64,000 nucleotides of DNA from Thiomicrorhabdus sediminis (GTDB lineage: Bacteria; Pseudomonadota; Gammaproteobacteria; Thiomicrospirales; Thiomicrospiraceae), in NCBI RefSeq assembly GCF_005885815.1, contig NZ_CP040602.1, forward strand, positions 449,630 through 513,629. The letters run 5' to 3'. A program made the position numbers and the translations under genes. Positions within the stretch are counted from its first letter, which is position 1; the number at the start of each line of letters is the position of its first letter. Below the pieces are notes generated by a model. That model saw only the letters and a list, made by a program, of their open reading frames with translations, did no database searches and had not been told where the DNA came from. Below are positions 43,971 to 52,595 of this stretch, one piece after another.

Positions 43971-45239
43971 ATGAAGTATTATTGTGAAACCAAAACTGCA
44001 AATGATCTGACACGAAAAACCTTGGCACTTGTGCTTGCCGGTGGTGAAGGCAGTCGTCTTAAAGATTTAACCAAATGGCGTGCCAAGCCGGCAGTGCCGT
44101 TTGGCGGTAAATATCGCATTATTGATTTTGTACTCTCTAATTGTGTCAATTCAGGTATCCGTAAAATCGGTGTTTTGACCCAATATAAAGCGCACTCATT
44201 GATTCGTCATATCCAACGTGCATGGAGTTTTATGCGTTATGAAGTCGGCGAGTTTGTTGAATTGCTCCCGGCACAACAGCGTATTGATAAACAGTGGTAC
44301 AAAGGCACAGCCGATGCGCTCTATCAAAATCTGGATATCCTGCGCCGGCACACTCCCGAATATGTCATGGTGTTGGGCGGCGACCATATCTATTCGATGG
44401 ATTACAGTAAAATGCTGTTACAGCACGCCAATTCCGGTGCCGATGTCACCATTGGCTGTATCGAGGTCTCTCTTAAGGAGGCGCGTGGTTTTGGTGTCAT
44501 GTCGGTTGATGAGACCTTTAAAATCACCAAGTTCACCGAAAAGCCAGCCAATCCGGATTCGATTCCGAATAAGCCCGATAAGGCGATGGCCTCAATGGGA
44601 ATCTATATTTTTTCCACCGAGTTTCTGTTTCAAAAACTGATTGAGGATAGTGATAACCCGGAGTCTTCACGTGATTTTGGCAAGGATATTATTCCATCGA
44701 TTATCAAAGAGTGGAATGTGCAGGCGTTTCCATTTGTCGATCAAAACGGTAAGCCTGAATATTGGCGAGATGTGGGAACGATCGAATCTTATTGGCGCGC
44801 CAGTTTGGATCTTTGCAGTATTAAACCCGATCTCAATCTTTATAACCAGGATTGGCCGATCTGGACCTACCAGGCACAAATGCCGCCAGCCAAGTTCACT
44901 TTCGACGATGAAGGTCGTCGTGGTCAGGCGATTGACTCCTTAATTGCCGGTGGATGTATTATTTCCGGGGCGAAAATCAAACGCTCCATTGTCGGCAGCG
45001 GCTCGCGTATTCACAGTTATAGTCATATCAAAGACTCGGTCTTGCTGTCGCGAGTGGTAATTGGGCGTTCCTGTCGCATTCAAAATGCGGTGATTGATAA
45101 GGGGACAGAAATTCCTGCCGGAACGATTATCGGCGAAAATCGCGAAGACGATGAAAAACGGTTTTATGTCGAACCGGAATCCGGCATAGTTTTGGTGACG
45201 CCTGATATGTTTGGTCAATGGCTGCATCGTTTGCGTTAA
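43971..45239 (+). CDS. glgC: Glucose-1-phosphate adenylyltransferase
   Basis: Makes ADP-glucose from glucose-1-phosphate and ATP, the rate-setting step of bacterial glycogen synthesis. The 422 residues show LVLAGGEGSRLKDLTKWRAK (nucleotide binding), PAVPFGGKYRIIDF, the catalytic-Asp region VLGGDHIYSMDY, FTEKP, and YWRDVGTIESYW, followed by a C-terminal left-handed beta-helix region. Good ribosome site (GGAAGG). First gene of glgC-GH57-malQ-glgB-glgA-glgP, all in one direction. Confidence 0.97.
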   Translation: MKYYCETKTANDLTRKTLALVLAGGEGSRLKDLTKWRAKPAVPFGGKYRIIDFVLSNCVNSGIRKIGVLTQYKAHSLIRHIQRAWSFMRYEVGEFVELLPAQQRIDKQWYKGTADALYQNLDILRRHTPEYVMVLGGDHIYSMDYSKMLLQHANSGADVTIGCIEVSLKEARGFGVMSVDETFKITKFTEKPANPDSIPNKPDKAMASMGIYIFSTEFLFQKLIEDSDNPESSRDFGKDIIPSIIKEWNVQAFPFVDQNGKPEYWRDVGTIESYWRASLDLCSIKPDLNLYNQDWPIWTYQAQMPPAKFTFDDEGRRGQAIDSLIAGGCIISGAKIKRSIVGSGSRIHSYSHIKDSVLLSRVVIGRSCRIQNAVIDKGTEIPAGTIIGENREDDEKRFYVEPESGIVLVTPDMFGQWLHRLR

Positions 45240-45254
45240 GGGTTAAGGTTGCTT

Positions 45255-47093
45255 ATGGATAATGCTCATCATACTCAAGCCGGCAAATTAAAAGTGGTGC
45301 TCTGTTGGCATATGCATCAGCCGCACTATCGTGATGGCTTGGACGGTATTTATCGTCTGCCTTGGGTGTATTTGCATGCCATTAAAGATTATGCCGATAT
45401 GGCCTGGCACTTGGAAGCCTGTCCTGATGCTAAGGTGGTGGTGAACTTTGCTCCGGTGTTGTTAGAGCAAATCGATGATTATGCTCAGCAGATGCGGGCC
45501 TGGTTGGCAGATGGTTCGCCGATGAATGATCCGATGCTTAATTTATTGGTCGGCGTTACGCCAATCCCTAAAAACATGGCTAAGCGGATTGAAGTGATTC
45601 AAAATTGTCTAAAAGCCCACGCACCGACCATGATTGATGTGTTTCCCGCTTACAAACGCTTGGTGGATTTGGTCAGGCCTGAATTGGAAAGCGAGTTTGT
45701 TAAACAAGCAGTCGCCAAGGTCGATGGCGCCAATAAAACTCAGCAAGAATCAAATCCACCAAAAGATGTTGCCGATAAGCTTCATAGCAAAGGCAAAGCG
45801 GTCAACCCATTATGTCTGAATTACCTTAATGACCAGTTCTTTACCGACTTATTAGTGTGGTATCACTTGGCTTGGCTGGGCATAAGTTTGCGTGAGCTTG
45901 ATCCGCGAGTGAAACCCTTGATGGATAAGCGCAGCCATTTTACCGATGAAGACAAGCGCCTGTTGATGGAAGTTATGCAAGAATCGATGGCTTCCATTAT
46001 CCCGCGCTATAAAGCCTTGTTGGATAAAGGCCAGATTGAGATATCGATGACGCCATACGGTCACCCGATAGTACCTTTGTTGCTGGATTTTCAGTCTATG
46101 CATGACGCTTTACCTGACGCGCCGGCGCCAATGTCGCCATTCTACCCTGGAGGTAAAGAGCGAGCCGATTGGCATATGCAGCATGGATTGCAGATATTTA
46201 ATCAGTTTTTCCATGCCAAACCGCAAGGTGTTTGGTTATCGGAAGGGGCTCTGAGTGAAGAGGCGGTGGCCTTATTGGATGATTTTAATATCAAATGGAC
46301 GGCCTCTGGTGAGGGCGTTTGGCGTCACTCTTGCGAAAGTTCGCAGATTGATCAGCATGATATGAATAGTAAGCGCGCTCTTTATCAGCCATTGCGCTTA
46401 GCCACGCAAAATTGTTCGATGTTTTTCCGTGATGACGGTCTGTCCGATTTAATCGGTTTTCAATATAAGGACTGGCATGCCGATGACGCGGCTGCCGACT
46501 TCGCCAGCCACTTGAGCAATATTGCCGCATTTCTCGGAGAGCAGGCGGGTGAGCATGTGGTATCGGTGATTTTGGATGGCGAGAATGCCTGGGAGTATTA
46601 TCCGGTCAATGCCAGTCATTTTATTAGCGCCCTCTACAAGGTTTTAAGTGAGCATCCGTCATTATCGATGACAACGTTTAGTGAGGTGTTGGATGACGGG
46701 GTCAATATTCGAACTTTACCGACTCTTAAAGCAGGTAGTTGGGTTTATGGTTCTTTTTCGACCTGGATTGGGGAAAAAGATAAAAACCTCGCTTGGGATT
46801 TGTTGGTGGATGCCAAGGCTTGTTTTGATGAGGTTATTGCCAGTGGTACTTTAACGCTCAAGCAGCAAGAAGAAGCGCGGTTGCAGCTTGGTGTCTGTGA
46901 AGGGTCGGATTGGTTTTGGTGGTTTGGTGATTACAATGCTTCGGGCAGTGTGAAGGATTTTGATTGTCTATATCGTCGCCATTTAAAACGACTTTATGAG
47001 TTATTGGGTAAACCTGCACCAAATCGCTTGGATTTCCCGATCTCTTTGGGTGGCGGTCATATGGAAAACGCCGGAACCATGCGTCGAAATTGA
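45255..47093 (+). CDS. Glycoside hydrolase family 57 enzyme
   Basis: A retaining alpha-glucan-active enzyme of GH57; family activities include alpha-amylase, amylopullulanase and 4-alpha-glucanotransferase. The 612 residues show the five-region pattern: VVLCWHMHQPHY (region 1), SMTPYGHPIVPLL (region 2), GVWLSEGALSEEA with the nucleophile Glu (region 3), and VILDGENAWEYYP with the acid/base Asp (region 4). The substrate cannot be told apart by eye; with no GlgX debranching gene visible here, a debranching or hydrolytic role is possible. The ATG at 45255 has AAGG six bases upstream; a TTG two codons earlier is less likely. 15 bp after glgC. Confidence 0.92.
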   Translation: MDNAHHTQAGKLKVVLCWHMHQPHYRDGLDGIYRLPWVYLHAIKDYADMAWHLEACPDAKVVVNFAPVLLEQIDDYAQQMRAWLADGSPMNDPMLNLLVGVTPIPKNMAKRIEVIQNCLKAHAPTMIDVFPAYKRLVDLVRPELESEFVKQAVAKVDGANKTQQESNPPKDVADKLHSKGKAVNPLCLNYLNDQFFTDLLVWYHLAWLGISLRELDPRVKPLMDKRSHFTDEDKRLLMEVMQESMASIIPRYKALLDKGQIEISMTPYGHPIVPLLLDFQSMHDALPDAPAPMSPFYPGGKERADWHMQHGLQIFNQFFHAKPQGVWLSEGALSEEAVALLDDFNIKWTASGEGVWRHSCESSQIDQHDMNSKRALYQPLRLATQNCSMFFRDDGLSDLIGFQYKDWHADDAAADFASHLSNIAAFLGEQAGEHVVSVILDGENAWEYYPVNASHFISALYKVLSEHPSLSMTTFSEVLDDGVNIRTLPTLKAGSWVYGSFSTWIGEKDKNLAWDLLVDAKACFDEVIASGTLTLKQQEEARLQLGVCEGSDWFWWFGDYNASGSVKDFDCLYRRHLKRLYELLGKPAPNRLDFPISLGGGHMENAGTMRRN

Positions 47094-47158
47094 TGGGATA
47101 AATCGATAGTACAAACCAATGACCATCTAAGCAAAAAGTAAACACTTTGAGGTGAGCT

Positions 47159-48598
47159 GTGGAAACAAGACAAGCGGGTGTGTTGCTACATATTACATCT
47201 TTACCGAGTTCCGTTAAGGAGCAAGCTCGGGCAGAAAAATCTCGTCTTGGCCAAATTGATCAGCAAGCCTGGCATTTTGTCGATTGGATGCATGGCGCAG
47301 ATTTAGCCATTTGGCAGTTGCTTCCTTTGACGCATACTCACAGTGATGGGTCGCCCTATCATGCCTTGTCGGCATTTGCTTTAGACCCCAAGTTTTTGCC
47401 TGAGACTATATCGAATGATGCGATTGATGCCGACGCATTTGCAGTCTTTCAACAAACTCACCAAGCATGGCTTGATGATTATGCGTTGTTTATGGTGTTG
47501 CGAGATGAGTTTGCGCAACAGGCTTGGTATGACTGGCCGGAGTCGTTAAAAAAACGTGATGTACAAAGTTTGGCGGCATTTGCCAAAAGCCATGCCGAGC
47601 AGTTGCTCAGAGTGAAACAACAACAGTTTTTATTGTTTACGCAGTGGTTGAAGCTGAAAACTTATGCCAATCAGAAAAAAGTACGACTGTTTGGCGATAT
47701 GCCTTTGTTTGTCGCTTTGGACAGTGCCGATGTTTGGGCTAACCAAGACCTGTTTAAACTGGATGAGCAGGCAAACCCGGAAGTGGTTGCCGGCGTGCCA
47801 CCGGATTATTTTTCCGAGACGGGGCAGCGTTGGGGTAATCCCCATTATGACTGGCAGAGAATGGAACAAGACGGATTTGCCTGGTGGCATTTGAGGGTTA
47901 GGCACAGTTTGTCACTGTTTGATTGGCTGCGTATAGATCATTTTCGCGGTTTGGAGTCTTGCTGGGAAATCGATGCAGATGAACCCACGGCGATTAACGG
48001 TCGCTGGGTGCCGACACCTGGCAATGAGCTGCTGCAAAGCCTGTTGCGGGACTTCGACGAGCTACCGTTGATCGCCGAGGATTTGGGCGTTATCACCGAT
48101 GAAGTTTTGGCGTTAAAAGATAAGTTTGGTCTACCGGGTATGGCGGTGATGCAGTTTGGTTTTGATGGGTTGCCTGATAACCCTCATGCATTGCATGCGC
48201 AAACAGCCAATACCGTAGTTTATAGCGGCACCCATGATAACGATACGACACTAGGATGGTGGCAGGGTCTGGATGACAATACGCAAACATGGATAGCCTC
48301 ACAGCTTAAGCCGTTGGTCGGGCCGGTTATCGAGCAAACCGATTTGGACAATTCTATGCCGTGGTGGCTTGTGGTCGCGGTTATGTTGTCTAAAGCGAAT
48401 AAAGCGATTATTCCGATGCAGGATTTTCTTATGTTGGACAGTACTCATCGTATGAATACGCCCGGCACGGTAGATCATAATTGGCAGTGGCAATTTGATT
48501 GGTCTCAAGTGCCTGAAAGTTTAGCCGAAAACATCGCTATTTTAGTTGAGGCTTGTCAGCGCAGTGGCTTTGAATATAAGGAGAATCAAGATGGCTGA
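47159..48598 (+). CDS. malQ: 4-alpha-glucanotransferase (amylomaltase)
   Basis: Transfers 1,4-alpha-glucan chains between malto-oligosaccharides, releasing glucose. A GH77 enzyme of 479 residues: AGVLLHITSLPS start, nucleophile Asp in LRIDHFRGLESCWEI, acid/base Glu in LIAEDLGVITDEV, and third Asp in SGTHDNDTTLGWW. It starts at GTG 47159, preceded by a strong GAGGTGA. The last 8 bp overlap the glgB start. Shorter than E. coli MalQ because the N-terminal extension is absent. Confidence 0.95.
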   Translation: METRQAGVLLHITSLPSSVKEQARAEKSRLGQIDQQAWHFVDWMHGADLAIWQLLPLTHTHSDGSPYHALSAFALDPKFLPETISNDAIDADAFAVFQQTHQAWLDDYALFMVLRDEFAQQAWYDWPESLKKRDVQSLAAFAKSHAEQLLRVKQQQFLLFTQWLKLKTYANQKKVRLFGDMPLFVALDSADVWANQDLFKLDEQANPEVVAGVPPDYFSETGQRWGNPHYDWQRMEQDGFAWWHLRVRHSLSLFDWLRIDHFRGLESCWEIDADEPTAINGRWVPTPGNELLQSLLRDFDELPLIAEDLGVITDEVLALKDKFGLPGMAVMQFGFDGLPDNPHALHAQTANTVVYSGTHDNDTTLGWWQGLDDNTQTWIASQLKPLVGPVIEQTDLDNSMPWWLVVAVMLSKANKAIIPMQDFLMLDSTHRMNTPGTVDHNWQWQFDWSQVPESLAENIAILVEACQRSGFEYKENQDG

Positions 48599-50951
48599 AA
48601 AATTGGGTAAGTCGCTTGATAAAACTAAAAAGGCCGTAAGCAAACCGCGTCAACCGTCTGCGGACAGAGCCCAGAAAGCACTTAAGTCAAGTGAGAAAAA
48701 TTTACAGAAATGGACGCAGATGGCGACCAGTGATGAGGTGCCGTTTAGTGCTTTGGGGTCGGTTCTGCAAGGTAATATCCATGTTTTGGCTGAAGGACGA
48801 CATCATGATCCGTTTAGTTTCTTGGGGTGCCATCCGATTGATGAGTGTGAGCATGATAAGCATAAAAAATGCGGTTGGCGGCTGACGGCATGGTTGCCTA
48901 CAGCGCAAAAAGCGGCAGTGCATGGTATTGGTTTAAAACGAGTCAGTGGCACCGATCTGTTTATCTGCTGTATTACCGATAAGCAGAAATTGGCGTTACC
49001 GGAACATTTTTCGGTGAGTTGGACGGAGGCGGATGGTTCGCAGCATGAGATGGTTTCGCCTTATAGTTTCGCCCATCATCTAGGCGAATTGGATTTGCAT
49101 CTGTTTTCCGAGGGGCGTCACTGGGAACTTTATAAAGTGCTCGGCGCTCACGTGAAAACCATTGACGGCATTAAGGGGGTGCAGTTTGCCGTTTGGGCTC
49201 CTGCGGCGGAAAGGGTTTCGGTTGTTGGCGATTTTAATGGCTGGAACGGGTTGCGCCATCCTATGCGGGTCAATGGTTGTTCAGGTGTATGGGAGTTGTT
49301 TATTCCCGGATTGCATGCCAATGATCTCTATAAATTTGAAATAAGAAATCGGCTAAGCGGGCATGTATTCACCAAAACCGATCCCTATGCGCAGGCGATG
49401 GAAATGCGTCCTGCGACAGGCTGTAAGGTGTATGAGTCAAGCTACCAATGGCAGGATAAATTCTGGCAACAGCAGTTAGCGGATTTTGATTGGCAGCATA
49501 AACCGATCAGTATTTATGAGGTGCATTTAGGCTCATGGCAAAGAGGTGATAACGGTGAGTTCCTTAACTATAAAGAGCTAGCACACCGTCTGGTTGAGTA
49601 TGTGAAATGGATGGGGTTCACTCATATTGAGTTGTTGCCGGTTTCAGAGCATCCGTTAGATGCTTCGTGGGGGTATCAAACTACCGGATATTTTGCGCCA
49701 ACCAGCCGTTTCGGTACGCCGGATGAGTTCCGTTATTTTGTCGATTATTGTCATCAAAACCATATCGGCGTGTTTTTGGATTGGGTGCCGGCGCATTTTC
49801 CCAAGGATGAGTTCGCATTAGGGCGGTTTGACGGCAGCGCGCTATATGAACATGAAGACCATCGTCGCGGCGAGCACCAGGATTGGGGAACCTATATCTT
49901 TAATTATGGCCGCAATGAAGTCAGCAATTTTCTGATTAGCAATGCGCTGTTCTGGCTTAAAGAGATGCATATCGATGGCCTAAGGGTGGATGCGGTCGCC
50001 TCGATGCTTTATTTGGATTATTCTCGTAATGAAGGCGAATGGTTACCGAATGAGCATGGCGGACGGGAAAATCTTGAAGCGATTGATTTTTTACGTTTAT
50101 TGAATGAAGAGGTGCATGCGCAATGTCCCGGAACGGTGGTCATGGCGGAGGAATCGACCTCATGGCCGATGGTCTCGCGTCCGACCTGGATGGGCGGTTT
50201 AGGGTTTTCCATGAAATGGAATATGGGCTGGATGAACGATACCCTGGATTATTTTGCCAAGGATTCGATCTATCGCCCTTATCATCATAATCAACTGACA
50301 TTTAGCCAAATGTATGCCTACAGCGAAAATTTTGTTTTGCCGTTATCACATGATGAAGTCGTGCATTTAAAAGGCTCGTTAATCAATAAGATGCCGGGAG
50401 ATCATTGGCAAAAAGCAGCTAATGTTCGTTTGTTATTGGCTTACCAGGCTTTGAACCCCGGGAAAAAACTGCTCTTTATGGGCAGTGAATTCGCTCAATG
50501 GGAAGAATGGAACGAGGCGCAATCGTTGAATTGGGCGGTCAGCGAACACCCTCTGCATAGAGGCATTCAGTTGTCTTTAAAGGCATTGAATGAGCTTTAT
50601 GTGAATCATTCTGCCTTACACCAGCGTGATTTTGACCATGAAGGTTTTAATTGGATTGATTGTCACGACTTTCAGCAATCGATTTTGAGTTTTGCTCGTT
50701 TCAGTGATAACCAGATTATGGTTTGCGTGTTCAATTTTACCCCGGTGCCGCGAGAAAATTACCGTATTGGCTTACCAAGCTCGGGTAGTTATCAAGAAGT
50801 TTTTAATTCCGATTCCGAATGGTTCGGCGGCAGTAATATCGGTAATGGCGGGGGGCTGGTCAGTGAGGATAAGCCGTGGATGAACCAGCCTTGTTCGGTG
50901 GAGTTGAAATTGCCGCCTTTGGCTGCGATAGCACTTCTGTTTCAAGGGTAG
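48591..50951 (+). CDS. glgB: 1,4-alpha-glucan branching enzyme
   Basis: Introduces alpha-1,6 branches into glycogen. The 786-residue GH13 enzyme has N-terminal carbohydrate-binding modules, then the catalytic barrel: LDWVPAHFPKDEF, GLRVDAVASMLYLDYSRNEG (nucleophile Asp), VMAEESTSWPMVSRP (acid/base Glu) and LPLSHDEVVHLKGSL (third Asp). The first ~55 residues are unusual: rich in Lys, Ser and Gln with no hydrophobic core (KSLDKTKKAVSKPRQPS), likely a disordered extension. The ATG at 48591 has AAGGAG seven bases upstream, which fixes the start. It overlaps malQ by 8 bp. Confidence 0.96.
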   Translation: MAEKLGKSLDKTKKAVSKPRQPSADRAQKALKSSEKNLQKWTQMATSDEVPFSALGSVLQGNIHVLAEGRHHDPFSFLGCHPIDECEHDKHKKCGWRLTAWLPTAQKAAVHGIGLKRVSGTDLFICCITDKQKLALPEHFSVSWTEADGSQHEMVSPYSFAHHLGELDLHLFSEGRHWELYKVLGAHVKTIDGIKGVQFAVWAPAAERVSVVGDFNGWNGLRHPMRVNGCSGVWELFIPGLHANDLYKFEIRNRLSGHVFTKTDPYAQAMEMRPATGCKVYESSYQWQDKFWQQQLADFDWQHKPISIYEVHLGSWQRGDNGEFLNYKELAHRLVEYVKWMGFTHIELLPVSEHPLDASWGYQTTGYFAPTSRFGTPDEFRYFVDYCHQNHIGVFLDWVPAHFPKDEFALGRFDGSALYEHEDHRRGEHQDWGTYIFNYGRNEVSNFLISNALFWLKEMHIDGLRVDAVASMLYLDYSRNEGEWLPNEHGGRENLEAIDFLRLLNEEVHAQCPGTVVMAEESTSWPMVSRPTWMGGLGFSMKWNMGWMNDTLDYFAKDSIYRPYHHNQLTFSQMYAYSENFVLPLSHDEVVHLKGSLINKMPGDHWQKAANVRLLLAYQALNPGKKLLFMGSEFAQWEEWNEAQSLNWAVSEHPLHRGIQLSLKALNELYVNHSALHQRDFDHEGFNWIDCHDFQQSILSFARFSDNQIMVCVFNFTPVPRENYRIGLPSSGSYQEVFNSDSEWFGGSNIGNGGGLVSEDKPWMNQPCSVELKLPPLAAIALLFQG

Positions 50952-50989
50952 CCATCAATAATGAGATATTGCCAAAAGAGAATGACTCA

Positions 50990-51070
50990 ATGCACAACAA
51001 AAACGAACTGTTAATGATAAACAAACTGACCAATCGATTCGATCACAAAGAGGTGATGGCAAAGCTATGA
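50990..51070 (+). CDS. Candidate 26-codon leader frame of glgA
   Basis: A short frame starting MHNKNELLMINKLTNRF in the 115-bp gap between glgB and glgA. Its TGA overlaps the glgA start as ATGA (51067-51070), the geometry of translational coupling. An AAGAG lies about ten bases ahead. It lacks a recognised family and could be chance; its value is that a ribosome ending here would be placed right on the glgA start. Confidence 0.3.
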   Translation: MHNKNELLMINKLTNRFDHKEVMAKL

Positions 51071-52581
51071 AAGTGTTATTTGCAACGTCTGAAGCGCATC
51101 CGCTTATCAAAACCGGTGGTCTGGCGGATGTTTCCGGTAGCTTGCCCAATGCACTGGCGGAGCTGGGACATCAAGTGCGTCTAGTTTTACCGGCTTATCG
51201 TGATGTGATGCAAAAATTGCAACGCAGTGATTATCGCCAGGTGGCAAAAGGGTCGATTGATGGTTGCGGCAAGACATTTGAGTTTCGTGTTTTGCAAATC
51301 AAAGCCGGTGCGGTCAAGGATATAGATATCCCGGTTTGGCTGGTGGATATCGAAGAATTGTTTGATCGGCCGGGTAATCCATATTTGGCACATGATGGTA
51401 AAGATTGGTGGGATAACGGTGAACGTTTTGCTCTGTTTTCTATGGTCGTCAGTCAACTCGCCATGGATGAACTGGGGTTGAAATGGCGAGCCGATATTGT
51501 CCATCTTAATGACTGGCAGACCGGGTTGACTGCCGCGCTGTTGAGTTTATACGAGCAGCGCCCGAAAACGATTTTTACGGTACACAATATGGCTTACCCG
51601 GGCAATTATCCGAAATCGTTATTTGCCCAGTTGCAGCTGCCTTGGGAGTTGTGGAATATAGAAGGGGTTGAGTTTTATGGTCATTTTTCCATGCTTAAGG
51701 CCGGTCTGGTCTATGCCGATATTGTCACCACCGTGAGCCCTACCTATGCCAGAGAAATATGCTATCCACAGTTTGCCTATGGCATGGAAGGGATTTTGCA
51801 AAAACGCTCATTTGAAGGGGCTTTGTTTGGGGTTTTAAATGGTATAGACGATGATGTCTGGCACCCGAAAAACGATGAGTTCATTGCCAAGAACTATTCG
51901 GTGGAGCGTGGTCGAATCAAGGCCAAGCAGATTAATAAAGAGGCTTTAATCCATGATTTGTGTGAACTGCGTGGCGATTCGCAAGCTAAGGTTGATTCAC
52001 ACCTGAATAAGTGGCTGGAGAAGCCATTAGTAGGTTTTGTCGGTCGTTTGGTTGAGCAAAAGGGAATCGATCTGGTGATGCAGACCGTGCCGGAGATTTT
52101 ACAGCAGAGTGATGCCAATTTTGTCTTTGTCGGCACCGGGGAGAAATGGTTTGAAGACCAGGTGCGCTTTTTATCGGAACAGTACCCTAGCCGGGTGTGG
52201 GCGCATATCGGTTATTCGGAAGCACTGGCGCATAAGGTGGAAGCCGGTGCGGATATGTTTTTAATGCCATCTCGGTTTGAGCCTTGCGGTTTGAATCAGA
52301 TGTATAGTCTGGCGTATGGAACGCCTCCGATTGTCCATCATACCGGTGGGCTTGCGGACACTGTCGTCAATGCAACGGATGAAAACCTGAAAAACAAAGT
52401 GGCTAACGGGTTTGTATTTTACGACCTGTCGCGCCATTCGTTGCAATCCATCATGCTCCATGCATTACATCTTTTTACTAAAAAGCGGACTTGGCAGGCG
52501 ATTCAAAAGGCCGGCATGTCACCACCGCGTAATTGGCGCATCAGTGCAAAGGCTTATGAACAGCTATACCTTAAAAAGTGA
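51067..52581 (+). CDS. glgA: Glycogen synthase (ADP-glucose type)
   Basis: A GT5 glycosyltransferase adding glucose from ADP-glucose to the non-reducing end of glycogen. The 504 residues start MKVLFATSEAHPLIKTGGLADVSGSLP with the KTGGL substrate-binding motif, contain HLNDWQTGLTAALL and TVHNMAYPG, and the C-terminal MPSRFEPCGLNQMYSLAYGTPPIV with its catalytic Glu. Family length matches (~480-510). GAGGTGA lies ten bases before the ATG. 14 bp separate it from glgP. Confidence 0.97.
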   Translation: MKVLFATSEAHPLIKTGGLADVSGSLPNALAELGHQVRLVLPAYRDVMQKLQRSDYRQVAKGSIDGCGKTFEFRVLQIKAGAVKDIDIPVWLVDIEELFDRPGNPYLAHDGKDWWDNGERFALFSMVVSQLAMDELGLKWRADIVHLNDWQTGLTAALLSLYEQRPKTIFTVHNMAYPGNYPKSLFAQLQLPWELWNIEGVEFYGHFSMLKAGLVYADIVTTVSPTYAREICYPQFAYGMEGILQKRSFEGALFGVLNGIDDDVWHPKNDEFIAKNYSVERGRIKAKQINKEALIHDLCELRGDSQAKVDSHLNKWLEKPLVGFVGRLVEQKGIDLVMQTVPEILQQSDANFVFVGTGEKWFEDQVRFLSEQYPSRVWAHIGYSEALAHKVEAGADMFLMPSRFEPCGLNQMYSLAYGTPPIVHHTGGLADTVVNATDENLKNKVANGFVFYDLSRHSLQSIMLHALHLFTKKRTWQAIQKAGMSPPRNWRISAKAYEQLYLKK

Positions 52582-52595
52582 TAAGGAGCGAGAAG

